From Chamaecrista fasciculata (lineage: Eukaryota; Streptophyta; Magnoliopsida; Fabales; Fabaceae): a stretch of DNA of 64,000 bases. This document shows positions 42,729-53,095 of the stretch, in pieces. Positions within the stretch are counted from its first letter, which is position 1. Each line of letters starts with the position of its first letter. Location: the NCBI GenBank assembly GCA_003254925.1, contig QANZ01039073.1, forward strand, positions 57,805 through 121,804. The letters run 5' to 3'. The notes under the pieces were generated by a model. It was not told where the DNA came from. It saw only the letters and a program-made list of their open reading frames with translations, and did no database searches. Both the position numbers and the translations under genes were made by a program.

Positions 42729-43447
42729 GGTCAAAGTGTGAATTTGGTTATGTAACTTTTCTGCAGTTCCCAAATTAGCCCTATAACTTTTTTTTTTTGT
42801 CTCGAATTTGGTCCTGTATCTTTGCTCTAGGGAGGTGATAGAAGAAATATAAGATTTTAGAACTTCTCTTTCAGAATCACCAAATGTAAGGGAATCTTCT
42901 ATCACCTCCCTTTTCAAAAGTGTGAATTTTCGAAAATTCTTTCTTAAAGCATTTGAGAGCGACTATTTGAGAGAGATGTAGTGAGAATTGGGGTTTTTGG
43001 ATGAGTTTTTGAGTTTCTTGGCGATTTCTGTATGTTTTCCAGTGGGTTTTAAATTTTCTGCATTTTCAGTTTTGGTCCCTCTGTCATTTGCTTTTAATTT
43101 GTGTTCTTTTTGCATTTCTATTCCATTTCATGAAGAATTCATGGATTAGGGACCAAGATGTAAGGTTTGAGAATTTTCAGGGATGCTCTTTTCACTTTCA
43201 TTTTGATAGTCAGGGACTGAAGTGAAAGGGACTTGGAGTTTTTAGAACTAAACTCTAATTTAAAATAGATGGAGGATTAACGTTGGGAGGTTTTCAAAAC
43301 ATATGGGACCAAAATTGAGACAAAAAAAGATATAAGACTGATTTGGGACCTGGAGCAAAGATACAGGACCAAATACGAGACAAAAAAAGTTATAGGACTG
43401 ATTTAGAAACTGGAGCAAAGTTACATGACCAAATTTGCACTTTGGCC
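42729..43447. mobile_element. MULE-type MITE
   Basis: Inverted ends are 'ggtcaaagtgtgaatttggt' and its near complement 'accaaatttgcactttggcc'. The arms continue with 'tcgaatttggtcctgtatc'-type text. Flanks 'aaaagaaga' (42720-42728) and 'aaaagaaaa' (43448-43456) are a 9-bp duplication with one mismatch. It has no transposase. Confidence 0.75.
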
Positions 43448-43679
43448 AAAAGAAAATGAAGAGATGAGAAAGATTTGTAAACTAAAATGAAATTAATTAA
43501 GTTTTTTAAAAGTACATTAGACAATTGACTTAAAATAAAATAATTTTATAGAATTAGAGTAATCTCACCCTTTAGCTAAGATTAAAAACCTCATGTTTAA
43601 TTAACTCATTTACAAGAATATAACATTCAAATAGATTAGTCTAGTGTAGAGTAGAAAACTCCATTTCAATGGTTGAAGA

Positions 43680-43860
43680 GAACAAGAAAAAAAAACAAAA
43701 ACCTCATGAAAGAGGTGCCAATACTATCAGCAAACAAATTAAATTTGAGATCAATAGGAGGGGAGTCCAATATATTAAGTCTGTGTGAGCTAATAGCCCC
43801 CATCTTTGCCAACTTGACGTAGGACATGGGTGATATTGTATCCACTTTCAAGACTAAGTA
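43680..43860 (-). pseudogene. Retrotransposon RNase H-like C-terminal fragment, copy 2
   Basis: The nucleotides match 37975-38156, including 'gagatcaataggaggggagt', with a deletion around the 'EPNTFVDK' part. The reading frame gives LAKMGAISSHRLN and SPPIDLKFNLFADSIGTSFMRF. It is the same LINE-type RNase H tail, more damaged. The Harbinger MITE at 43867 sits a few bases from its edge. Confidence 0.65.
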
Positions 43861-43866
43861 AACTTA

Positions 43867-44411
43867 GGGTCCGTTTGGTATGTGATTGGGTATGTAAAGG
43901 AAAGGGTTTTACAATGAAAAGATTGTGAGGGAAAGGAAAAGTAGTTGAGGGAATGTAAAGTAGGTAAAGATTGAAAGTGTTTGGTATAAAAAGGGAGGGG
44001 AGGGAAAGTAAAATAGATATGGAAAGAAAATGACAAAAATGCCCTTCCCACAAACACTACTAGACCACCTGCCGCCGTACACGGTGGCCGGCGTCTCCGC
44101 CAACCGCCGTACACGGTGGTCGGTGCCGCCTTCCGCCGCCGCCGTCCGCCGTCCGCCGTTGCTGTTCACCATTTTGGGAAGGAGATGTGATGGGAGTGAG
44201 AGGGGCAAATTAGGAATTCTACCATAATTCCCTAGGTAGACTTGGATTACATCAGAAATGTGAAGTAAAGAAAAATGACCTATGTAATGTAAAGCCCTTT
44301 ACATTGTAATCCACTTTACATAGCTCAAATAACCATACCAAACACATGAAAGTCTTGGAATCCGTGCCCTTTTACAATGTAAAACACATTGCATGGCTAC
44401 CAAACGGAGCC
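43867..44411. mobile_element. PIF/Harbinger-type MITE
   Basis: Ends 'gggtccgtttggtat' and 'ctaccaaacggagcc' are inverted and flanked by 'tta' at 43864-43866 and 44412-44414, the 3-bp target of Harbinger elements. The centre holds a GC-rich 'ccgccgtacacggtgg' repeat (about 44071-44120). It does not encode a transposase. Confidence 0.8.
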
Positions 44412-44629
44412 TTAATGTCAGAAATCATGCATAAGCCTTTTGCATATGGTGAATATTATTTTTTTTTAATTAATGGTCAGGGGCCATAAGTGAGCACATT
44501 TTAAAACTCAGGAAGTCTATCTGTCAAGTTTTAAAACTCAGAGGTAACTTAAAATTCAAGGGGTCTCGGTGCAATTTAGCTAACTTCAAACTATGTTAGG
44601 CTCCCAAATTGTCATAGACACTAACACAC

Positions 44630-44905
44630 TGAAACGTTAAATTCTTAAAGTTACATGACACGACACGACATATATTTATATATATAAATAATTAAAAAAC
44701 CATAAAATTTGATAAAAATTTAAAAATTATCATATCTATTTATAATATTTGTCATATGTGTCATTATTTTATATTATTTGTCATGTTAAAGTCACAAAAA
44801 AATTATTTTATATTCTGAAACTTAAAAATGTGTGTCGTGTATGTGTCGTACAGGTGTCGGACACAGACAGACACGTCTTCAAAATGAAGTGTTCATGCTA
44901 TAGAT
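44630..44905. mobile_element. Inverted-repeat element rich in ACACGACAC, copy 2
   Basis: It contains 'catgacacgacacgaca' on the left and 'tgtcggacacagacagacac' on the right. It ends 'aagtgttcatgctatag', the counterpart of the left end of the 39139 element, and lies in the opposite orientation. It is more diverged than copy 1. Confidence 0.55.
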
Positions 44906-45198
44906 ATATGAAAATTCAAAATAAATTATAAAGCATAAAAGTCTAATTCAATTATAAACTTGCAAAATTTACCCAAAATCTCAACCATGAGACAAATAAG
45001 CTGAAAAATAGAATGCATTCATTAAAAGAGGACTTTGCATCTTAGACTAAATCCATGATTAATCCAAAATATGAACAAACTAAAGAGTTAACAAGATAAG
45101 GAAACACTAACGATGAAACTAATGACTAATGACTGAACAAGGGCAAAGAATCCTCAATGAAACGGAGGAAACCGCTTCATGTTCTGTATCTTCTAGTT

Positions 45199-45756
45199 CT
45201 ACGCATCCATCCCAATAGCACGAGCTATACAAATAGCATTTCGAAGCATAATGTCTATACGCTCCTTATGGATGCGACCAATGAACCTTAACAGAGAAAG
45301 AGGAAGCGTAGGAATTGGCGGCAATTTCTCCATCTCTGCTTCAATTCCCAAATTACGAGCCCTAAGCATAATTTTGTCATGTAAAAAGTCTTCTTGTTCC
45401 CCTATGATGCCAAATTCCCTCGACAAAGTATCAGAATTACAATCCGTAGCAGTATCAAAATCGGTGATAAGATTTCCAATGGATACAATCTCATCGAATA
45501 TGTGGTTCGGAATTGGATTCAAAATCACCTCAATCTCCTTCTTCTTGTCCGAGATTTTAACAATATCGTGTTTAAGTATGGCCAAAATTTCATCGGCGAC
45601 GCCGGTTACTTTGATCGATGACTGCTCATCACCGAGTTGTTGCTGAATGATACTAAGCAGAGTCTTATAGGCAGCTCTGGTTTCCTCTGTTTTTGGCTGA
45701 TAAACGACTTCGTCTTCAATGGTCGAGTTATCACTATACTCGTTTTGATCTGCCAT
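45199..45756 (-). CDS. Truncated Brr2 N-terminal paralogue with a divergent C-terminus
   Basis: The frame has 185 codons. Residues 1-12 match the parent start after in-frame deletions (parent [10 protein letters not shown], here DQNEYSDNST). Residues 19-100 match parent residues about 111-192 at roughly two thirds identity, including YQPKT.ETRAAY, QQQLG, DKKKEIE and LNPIPNH.FD. Both helicase cassettes and the PWI domain are absent. The last 85 residues, through RNAICIARAIGMDA, are not recognisably Brr2. The start was chosen because its context 'gccattgtt' matches the parent ATG; an upstream in-frame ATG at 45804 would lie in the leader intron. The copy retains the parental 5'UTR intron, so it arose by DNA duplication rather than retroposition. 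No stop interrupts it. It may be expressed or only recently dead; helicase activity is excluded. Confidence 0.7.
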   Translation of the reverse strand: MADQNEYSDNSTIEDEVVYQPKTEETRAAYKTLLSIIQQQLGDEQSSIKVTGVADEILAILKHDIVKISDKKKEIEVILNPIPNHIFDEIVSIGNLITDFDTATDCNSDTLSREFGIIGEQEDFLHDKIMLRARNLGIEAEMEKLPPIPTLPLSLLRFIGRIHKERIDIMLRNAICIARAIGMDA

Positions 45757-45777
45757 TGTTAATGTCCAATCAAGAAT

Positions 45778-45931
45778 CTGAACCAAAAAGAAAACCCAAA
45801 ACAAAACCCCTATGTGAGCCGAAGAAATAACAGATTAGAATAACTAAAATTGGAACGGAAAGGAAAATGAGAGACGCACCTTGAAGTCCCGCAACTATAA
45901 TCGATTAATGGTAGGAAGGCTGCTATTTATA
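45778..45931 (-). promoter_or_regulatory. Leader intron and TATA box of the Brr2-like copy
   Basis: On the minus strand a TATA-like 'tataaata' (45931-45924) lies about 44 bases before the leader exon end 'cttcaag' (45880). The intron 45879-45778 has donor 'gtgcgtctc' and acceptor 'ggttcag'. The layout copies that of Brr2 (33084-32994). The parental promoter has no clear TATA at the matching position. Confidence 0.55.
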
Positions 45932-46680
45932 AGGAATAAGGAAAGAGGGTGGAAAAACAGTTTTGAGTATCCACGTTTAAACAAATTTTGAAAATATATA
46001 AGATTTTTTGAAAAGAAAAATATAAGATTTGATTTATTTAAAATTATATATATATCTCATAACAGGATTTGATAAGATTTAAAAATAAATAAGATTATAT
46101 AAGATTTTGAAAATATATCAGATTATTATTTATTTAAAATTTATAAATATATCGTAAGAGGATTTGATTTATTTAATATTAGAAAAAAATTATACTTTAC
46201 CTTCCTAAATTTTAGCTCCATCATAGATTTTTTTGATAAATTAAAATCACAGATTAAAATATCTATTACCTTCCTAGATGTTTTTTGATATATTAAAAAA
46301 CAATCAATAAATAATATAGTAGATAGCTCCATCAAATTAAAATGACTGACAGAAGACATGATTAATCCAAAATATTAACAAACTAACGAGTCAACAAAAT
46401 AATGAAATACTAACTAGGGATGGTAAATGATTGGGTTGGGTTGATTTGGGGTTGAGTTATAAATGGGTCGATGGCTCATTTAGGACCTATTTATATTTGT
46501 TAAATGGGTCATAGGTGGGTCATGAGTCATGACCCATAAAATTAAGGGTCGACCCAACCTAAACTATGAATCCATCTTAAAATATTTATATTATTTAATT
46601 TAATTAATGATTAACTTATTTAATAAAATTAAAGATGAATTATTTAATTTGTAAACTAATTAATGAAAATAATTTTTAAA

Positions 46681-47348
46681 GGCAAAAGACCATTTCGTGC
46701 CGCCAATGTTTGGGGTCAGTTTCAGTTATACTCCTAACGTTTGTTTTGTGTCAATTATGCCCTCAATGTGAAACGTTGATGTCAATTATACCCTAACTTC
46801 AATTTTTTTGGGCCAAAGTCTTATTTTGGTCCCTCAAGTTTGCTTAAAGCTCCGTTTTGGACCCTCAAGTCTCTGGCGAACTTTCCGGCGAGATACACGG
46901 TGACCCCGAAAACTCGTAATACAAGGATTTTTGACCTCCTGAGTTTAATCACGGCCTCCATTTTGCGAAAAAATGACTGGCAAGTCGCCGAAAAATTATA
47001 TAGTAGCCAAAAATTACACAATTGCCGAAAATCATATTTCCGGTCATTTGTTCGCAAAATGAAGGCCGCCTTGAACTCAGGAGGTCAGAAAACCTTGGAT
47101 TTGGAGTTTTCGTAATCATCGAGGCCGCCGTGTATCTTGCTGGAAAGTTTGCCAGAGACTTGAGGGTCCAAAACGATCGTTTGACCAAACTTGAGGGACC
47201 AAAAAAGGACTTTGGCCAAAAAATAATTGAGGTTAGGGTATAGTGGACACCAAAGTTTCACATCGGGGGCATAATTGGCACAAAACAAACGTTAGGGGTA
47301 TAACTGAAACTAACCCCAAACGTTAGGGGCACGAAAGGGTCTTTTGCC
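46681..47348. mobile_element. Fold-back MULE with exact 9-bp TSD
   Basis: Outer ends 'ggcaaaagaccatttcgtgc' and 'cgaaagggtcttttgcc' are inverted and flanked by 'atttttaaa' at 46672-46680 and 47349-47357. Inside, a second pair of ends ('ggccaaagtcttattttgg' at 46811 and 'ggactttggcc' to 47217) resembles the MITE termini at 62999-63565. The core again folds back on itself ('aagtctctggcgaactttcc' against 'ggaaagtttgccagagactt'). It is non-coding; the ORFs at 46821-47288 are shadows of the inverted arms. Confidence 0.8.
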
Positions 47349-47610
47349 ATTTTTAAATTATTCAGATTTAGGACTAAATTGTATTTTTTTTTCAGATTTT
47401 GGATTGATCTGAAATTTCCACCTTTTTTATATTTTTAAAAATTATACTTTGACCCCAATTTAAAAGTGTCTTATTGAAAATGTCAATATTATGAAATACT
47501 ACAGAAGAAAAATTGTATTTGATGTTAAATAAGTTCACTAAATTGAAAGAAAAAAATAATTAATTAAATAAAAGTTACTTTTTTCCACGTGTTTTGTTCC
47601 TCTTAAAAAT

Positions 47611-47738
47611 GGATCCTCTACAGTGTTGAGAGAGAAAGAAAGAGTTAGAGAGAGAAATGTGAGTCTCTCTAACTCCTTCTCTCTCTAACTCTTTCTTTCT
47701 CTCTCTAAACTGCAGCAAATGCACACTGCAGAGGATTC
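47611..47738. mobile_element. Hairpin MITE, GGATCC-ended family, copy 2
   Basis: Ends 'ggatcctctacagtg' and 'cacactgcagaggattc' are inverted, with a central 'gagttagagagaga' against 'tctctctaactc' stem. It belongs with 3923-4062 and 62379-62522. Confidence 0.7.
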
Positions 47739-47748
47739 AAATCCTTAC

Positions 47749-48682
47749 CAACACACATTTTTTCCACCATTGATAGCTACATTTTTTTTTTCTTTTTCAG
47801 TCAAACACTGAATCGTCCAAATCCAAAAGCATGTTCTAATACAAAATAAAGATTTGAGGGAAGGTGAAACTAAAATTTGCATCTCTTACCAGTATTTATA
47901 ATCCTGAATTAGTTACACTTTAAGTTGAATGATTTCCCTTGATCCTCTTAAAAGCTAACCACTGCTTTAAGTTTCCAACACAATTTTGCCACCATTACTA
48001 CCCTACTAGCTACCAACAAAGGAAATTTGCAATTATCATATCATAAGTTTTATTTTAAAGAAAAAAATAAAGTTGAAGGATCCAAAACAAATACAACTGA
48101 TATTAATTATCATCAAATGACAAGATTTAAATAATGGTGTGTGCAGTTGCTTTATCAGCAAAAAATTACAGCGATGTATAGAGAGTAAATTTCAAATAAA
48201 GAAATAATTGCATAAATGAATTAATAGATAAATATTTATGAGTGGAAAATGGTAGAGAAGGCGAAGAAATAGTATGCCTTAATATATATTTTTCTTTAAA
48301 AAAAGATTCTCATGAATTTTTCTGGAGAATTTATACATTTGTCATGTGGTAAGCTATTAGTTGAGAATAAAAAAAGTCAATGTTATATTTGAACAAATAT
48401 TAAACATTTCCAGGATTATGAAAGTTGAACTAGACAAAAGATTGTAACATTCTTAGAAATATCACAAAATAATCCTATAACTGTTTTAACTCATCCAAAT
48501 AAATATTTTTATATTCTTGAAAATCACATTCCAAAAAATATGATTTTTGAGAATGAAAAATAATTGGTGTACCAAACACTTCCTTATTACTTGAGTATAC
48601 CCATCAATTAACATTAAATGCTTTTAAATGTTGGATCATGCAATAAAATTCTAGCAATTAATGTATGCAATTAATTATCTTT
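47749..48682. other. Intergenic AT-rich DNA
   Basis: No gene seen. The part immediately left of the MITE (47460-47580) resembles 61865-61965. Confidence 0.4.
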
Positions 48683-48850
48683 CAAGTCAATACTTAAAAG
48701 GTTAAAGAGTTATTAAAAAATTTATGATTTGTCATAAATAATCGTCTTAATTGAGGCAGAGCATTATTTGATGAAGTTTATAAAAAATGTAGATAAATAA
48801 ATAAGTATTCTTAGTATGGGTTGAAACAAGTAAAAATATGGTCCCTCATG

Positions 48851-49739
48851 CATAGTTTGAAAACCCGGACCGATCATTGACTCGGATAAATATTCGGGTT
48901 GTTGGGTTACTGCTTCAATCGTGGGGTCATTGAGTCAGTATATGGACCGATTAAATTAAATATATATATATATATGTATATGTATATCAAAATTTAATAA
49001 AGAATTTAAAATAAAAATTAAAACTATAATTAAAGCTCTTAATGATAATAATAAATAAAATTTATGGCATGACGATTCATTAAATTTTTAAATGAATAAA
49101 AAAAAAGTATCATGAGCCAAATATTTTTTTTAAATGTAAAATAAAATGTATCATGAGTCAGCCTAAACCTAATTTCAAATTTTACCCTAACTCTCCTCTT
49201 CCTCACTTTTGCTTGGTCGCCTCTCCACTTTCGTTTTGCAGAGCCGCTTCTCTCACTTTCTTTGCATCTCTTGATTCTCTCATTATCCCTCATGGTCTCA
49301 GCAATTAGTGGTCCCTCAAATCTTGAGTCTCTCACTTGGTCTTCCCTTTCAAGTCTCTTGATTCTAGTTTGCAGGTATGGCTTACAATTTCATTCTCATC
49401 GTGCCATCATTTGTCTGTCCCTCAAGTTTGTTCATGGCTACTAAATCTTCTCTGATGTGTTGAATCTGGATCGATCTACTCCATTTTGTGCCGATCTGCT
49501 CTGATCTTCTCTTATCAATTATCAATGGTGAATCTACTCTGATTTGTTTCAATCTACCAAAAAACTTCAAGATCAACTGAGTCGTGGTTCAGTGGTTCGC
49601 ATCAAACCCAACGAGTCAACCCGGACATTCACCGGGTCACTTGCAATCCCGTCCAGAAGTCTGAATTGGATCAGACTAGTGGTTGGTTCTCTGGGTTTCG
49701 ATCTGAACTGGCCGGGTTTGTACAAGTTTCGAAACTATG
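48851..49739. mobile_element. hAT-type element with exact 8-bp TSD
   Basis: Ends 'catagtttgaaaaccc' and 'gtttcgaaactatg' are inverted. The exact duplication 'ccctcatg' lies at 48843-48850 and 49740-49747. Copy B of the surrounding unit keeps the empty site 'gtccctcatgactatc' at 53268-53285. The interior shows 'cccggac' motifs near both ends and no intact transposase. Confidence 0.88.
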
Positions 49740-50244
49740 CCCTCATGACCATCAATTTCGCATCAACATATGTACATGTCTCGAGCAAGCTATGTTTTCT
49801 CACTCCAAATTACTTTCACACTTATGGCCTCTAGCTCCAAATCCATATACTCTCCTCTTCCTAATCATTATACGTTGAACAAGTATATATTATCATATCA
49901 TCAAATCAATGATGCACCAAAGACGTACCTTGTGTTTCAATTGTGAGTATATTTCTCTTCCCAAATTTTTATTAATATACTAAAGTTTATTTTTACTTCA
50001 ATATTATTTCATTACAGATAATGTTTCAATTATTGTGATTTCAATATATATATATATATGATTATGATTATGATTATTGAATTCTGTTTTGTGTAGGGCT
50101 ATTGCAATCCAATGTTTTCTTATATCCTCATGCAAATGCAGGCCTCTTGCCTTCTCTTGAAGCTCCACAATAGTTAACTTTTGGAGCAAGCCATCTTTCA
50201 CACTTTGAAGCAAAGACGCAGATGCATGCTTCTTACCTTATCTG

Positions 50245-50720
50245 ATGGTGTTGAATGAATTGTACCACTTGTCTAAGCTCCATGATGGTGCTGAACAAGA
50301 GTTCTTGTCACTTCTGAGGAACTATAGGGAAATGTTTAGTTTGCTAGTTCTTCATTATTCTAAGAGAAATGGTGATCAATATGATTGGATTCTTGAGCAT
50401 AAGAGGGTGACAGATTTTAAGGTCAAGAGGCATTTGGTATTGATGATGTTTTTCTAGGAGGTAGATTCGAAAGATTGACACAAGATCATCGTCCATAGGG
50501 CTTATTTGGTGGCAGAATCATTTGAGTATATATGTTAGAAGCAGAGCCTGAAAAGCTGCAAAATGGTGTTTCAATAGAGTTTAAAGATGAGATAGCATTG
50601 GGCCAGCTGTTCAAAGGGAGTGGTTTTTTTTTTGTATGCCAATAACTTTTTGATCCGAAAAATGCTATTTTCATGCTCTACCTAGAGGACCAGAGAAGAA
50701 TTTTTCCTATTTCTTGTGAG
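50245..50720 (+). pseudogene. UPL5-like HECT E3 ligase fragment, copy A
   Basis: The plus strand reads ELYHLSKLHDGAEQEFLSLLRNYREMFSLLVLHYSKRNG, then QYDWILEHKRVTDFKVKRHLVL, a stop at 50455, and onward pieces through VAESFEYI and FKDE. This corresponds to the segment just before and at the start of the HECT domain of plant UPL5-type ubiquitin ligases. The active-site cysteine region lies far downstream and is absent. Several stops make it a dead fragment. It is spliced-looking in continuity, but no exon boundary can be proved. Confidence 0.7.
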
Positions 50721-50724
50721 TTTC

Positions 50725-50985
50725 ACTTTCATTTGGCATAAAGGTAACTTTCAAGTGAAATTCACCATTGACACCTGTGACTCTCACGAGATGATGATAA
50801 TTCTTTTGCCTGTGATCATCGGGATATGCTCGGACTTTGAGAAAGGCTCCAATAGCCTTATTATCAAAACTATCAGGCTGTTTTGATAACTCTTCCACCA
50901 AGCTTTGTTTTAAGTAGAGACTAGTTTAATATTCTCAACACTAATGACTGCAAAACAACTTTGTTTGATGATAAAATCCCCATTC
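50725..50985 (-). pseudogene. Plus3-domain protein fragment, copy A
   Basis: The minus strand reads GDFIIKQSCFAVISVENIK, then after a one-base shift SLYLKQSLVEELSKQPDSFDNKAIGAFLKV and NYHHLVRVTGVNGEFHLKVTF. This is the start of a Plus3 domain as found in plant SWIB/Plus3/GYF or CCCH-type chromatin proteins. The rest of the host protein is missing. It lies tail to tail with the HECT fragment. Confidence 0.65.
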
Positions 50986-51196
50986 TTCAAGTTGATGACT
51001 TCATCATTAGCTCAATGAGTTGAACTTCATTCCATAATGCCATCAAGATGATCTGGGGAAGCTGATTTCCAAACATGACTGCAGAAGCCATCACTTTTCT
51101 TTTAATAGATTTCATTGGCTCGTTTTGTACTACCAACTGTCATATTATATAGATGCAAAAATTTATAGTTCAGGGAACAAAATACATACAAGTCAC

Positions 51197-51436
51197 CTAT
51201 AACTTCATTGATTCACTTTTAAGTGTTTTTATATGATAAAGAAAAAATCGCTTATACTCAAGAAACCAATAAGCATATTGAAGTGCATCATTCACAATAT
51301 TATCCGTTAAAAATTCACTTGCTTGAGAGTTCATATCATCAACAATCTCCATAAATGGGATGCGAGATGTTCTCCATAGTAATAAAAGCATGCATCTCAA
51401 TGTAGCAGCATTATGGTGTGTAAAGTGCGATATCAC
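51197..51436 (-). pseudogene. Unidentified coding-like fragment, copy A
   Basis: The minus frame contains LLLLWRTSRIPFMEIVDDMNSQASEFLTDNIVNDAL. Parts of it recur at 54690-54900 (minus) and 57495-57600 (minus) with substitutions. Conservation of the text among copies reflects duplication. I do not recognise the protein. Confidence 0.4.
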
Positions 51437-51458
51437 TGTAAAACATATATATATAAAA

Positions 51459-51824
51459 GGGTAAATTACACTTTGGTACCCTGTGGTTTGACCCTATTTC
51501 AGTTTGGTACCATGTGGTTTGAAACTTGACACTTTGGTACCCTGTGTATTCTCCATTAACACTTTGGTACCCTTTGGAGCTATTTTGTAATTTTAACCAT
51601 AAAAAAATTTCAAAAATTACATATTGACCCCAACTTTTTTTAAAGTTTTCATTTTAGTCCCTAGATAATATGTATCTAGGGACCTATTTGTAATTTTTTG
51701 AAAATTTTTTGGGGTCAATATGTAATTTTTGTAAAATTTTTTATGGTTAAAATTACAAAATAGCTCCAAAGGGTATCAAAGTGAAATAGGGTCAAACCAC
51801 AGGGTACCAAAATGTAATTTACCC
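51459..51824. mobile_element. MULE-type MITE with exact 9-bp TSD
   Basis: Ends 'gggtaaattacactttggta' and 'taccaaaatgtaatttaccc' are inverted and flanked by 'tatataaaa' at 51450-51458 and 51825-51833. The paralogous sites near 54925 and 57635 lack it. It belongs to the same broad family as 4422-4930. Confidence 0.88.
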
Positions 51825-51833
51825 TATATAAAA

Positions 51834-52310
51834 AAGGTCATCGAATATTAGTTTATTTATCAATTGTGTAATATATATGTGATTTGTAATAATATAATGT
51901 GTTTCATTAGATAATGGCCAAGGGTAAGAGAAAAATTTTGATATTTGATTATCACAGTACACTATATTTTATACACATAATAAATATTTTTATAATGAAA
52001 ATATATAAAAGAACCATTTTTTTTTTGGTAAGCATAAAAGAACCAAATTAATCCGTCTGTCATTTGCACAACATCTATAAAAATGAGAATTACAGAAAAA
52101 AATAGAAAATATATGAAATACCCGTTGACATATATATTGATAGATACCTTTGGTAAATCATTGATTTGGTATAAATAGATTATTTGTCGATATATATCCC
52201 TTGTCTTTCGAATATCTAGCTTCCTCTTCCTCTACATCTTCTTCATGATCAATGTTTTTTTTTTCTCAAAACTTATGTTGAATTGCTTGTTGGTTAGCAC
52301 ACTTATTTAT
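51834..52310. repeat. Segment duplicated at 57640-58119
   Basis: The two share 'ttcattagataatggc', 'ttttttggtaagcataaaag' and 'tgatagatacctttggtaaa', in the same order. No gene. Confidence 0.65.
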
Positions 52311-52314
52311 AGAT

Positions 52315-52740
52315 GAATAAATTTAAAACAACGACGAGTTAAACTACGACTATTTAAAACAATGATTGGTACGATTATTGAAAATAGCGACTAGTCGAAT
52401 TATGACTAATAAAGCTATGATCGACTTTAATTAAACTAAACAACGACATAGGTACATTTATGTACTATATATGGATATCATAATTAAGATGGTTTGGCAT
52501 CTAAAAACATAAAAATGTAGTGAGTAATGAGTAAGAAAAGAAAAAATGAATATATTTAAAACAACGATTAGTTAAACTACGACTATTTAAAACAATGATA
52601 TGATAAACTACGATTATTTACAACAATGACTAGTCGAACTACAATTACTTAATATAACAACTAGTCGAACTATGACTAATCAAACTATGTCTTTAATTAA
52701 ACTAAACAACGCCATTATTACATTTACTTTTATGTATATA
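52315..52740. repeat. Degenerate tandem repeat, about 28-bp unit
   Basis: Repeated 'aaacaacgactagtt' and 'aactacgactattta' phrases are arrayed head to tail. The same array recurs at 59195-59605. Confidence 0.7.
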
Positions 52741-52786
52741 TATATATTTTCCTTTTCTAACTCATGTTTCTAGATGCCAAACCATC

Positions 52787-53095
52787 TTACTTGATAAAAC
52801 GCCGCCGTAGATGCAAAACAAGAAATGACACCATGTAAGTACCTGACCCAGAAAAAATTCTATCGAGCACCGAAAAACCAAAACCACCCCAGGAAGCCGT
52901 AGTGGAATACCTAGTCCAAAGTCGTCGCCGTAGAGAAAGCCAGATCAGATCAACGCCGTGGGAGTCCCGATCAAGAACATCGCTGCCACAAAACCCTAGA
53001 AATAAAGTAACACTCTCATAAAGAGAGAAAAGGACCATCACGAGGGAGGGTGGCAGCTTGACAAAAATGCTGCAAAAGAATGTGAGGGAGAGAGA
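52787..53095 (-). mobile_element. LINE 5' leader-like fragment
   Basis: GC-richer minus-strand text with 'ggcggcgttttatc', 'agggttttgtggcagcg' and 'atgagagtgttac' resembles the 56170-56520 block. Such blocks are typical of plant LINE leaders. The evidence is resemblance only. Confidence 0.35.

Larger units (their letters stand above)
45045..46350. repeat. Segmental duplication containing the Brr2-like copy
   Basis: The flanks of the Brr2-like copy recur at 62290-62998 and 63575-63620. Matches include 'gattaatccaaaatat.aacaaact' (45055, 46365 and 62620), 'gaataaggaaagagg' (45935, 62712), 'gagtatccacg' (45965, 62743) and 'taccttcctaaattttagct' (46200, 63590). At 62 kb the coding part is missing. 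Confidence 0.7.
48683..51450. repeat. Duplicated unit, copy A (gene-fragment carrier)
   Basis: It matches 53122-54925 from 'caagtcaatactta' to 'actgtaaaacatatat'. Copy A is longer because it holds a hAT element (48851-49739). The unit carries HECT-ligase fragments on the plus strand and a Plus3-domain fragment on the minus strand. No terminal inverted repeat or target duplication is evident at the unit borders. Confidence 0.8.

Noticed and set aside
46390-46560. Possible hAT element starting 'tagggatgg'
   Set aside because: The left end resembles the 58120 element, but no right end or target duplication was found before the next transposon.
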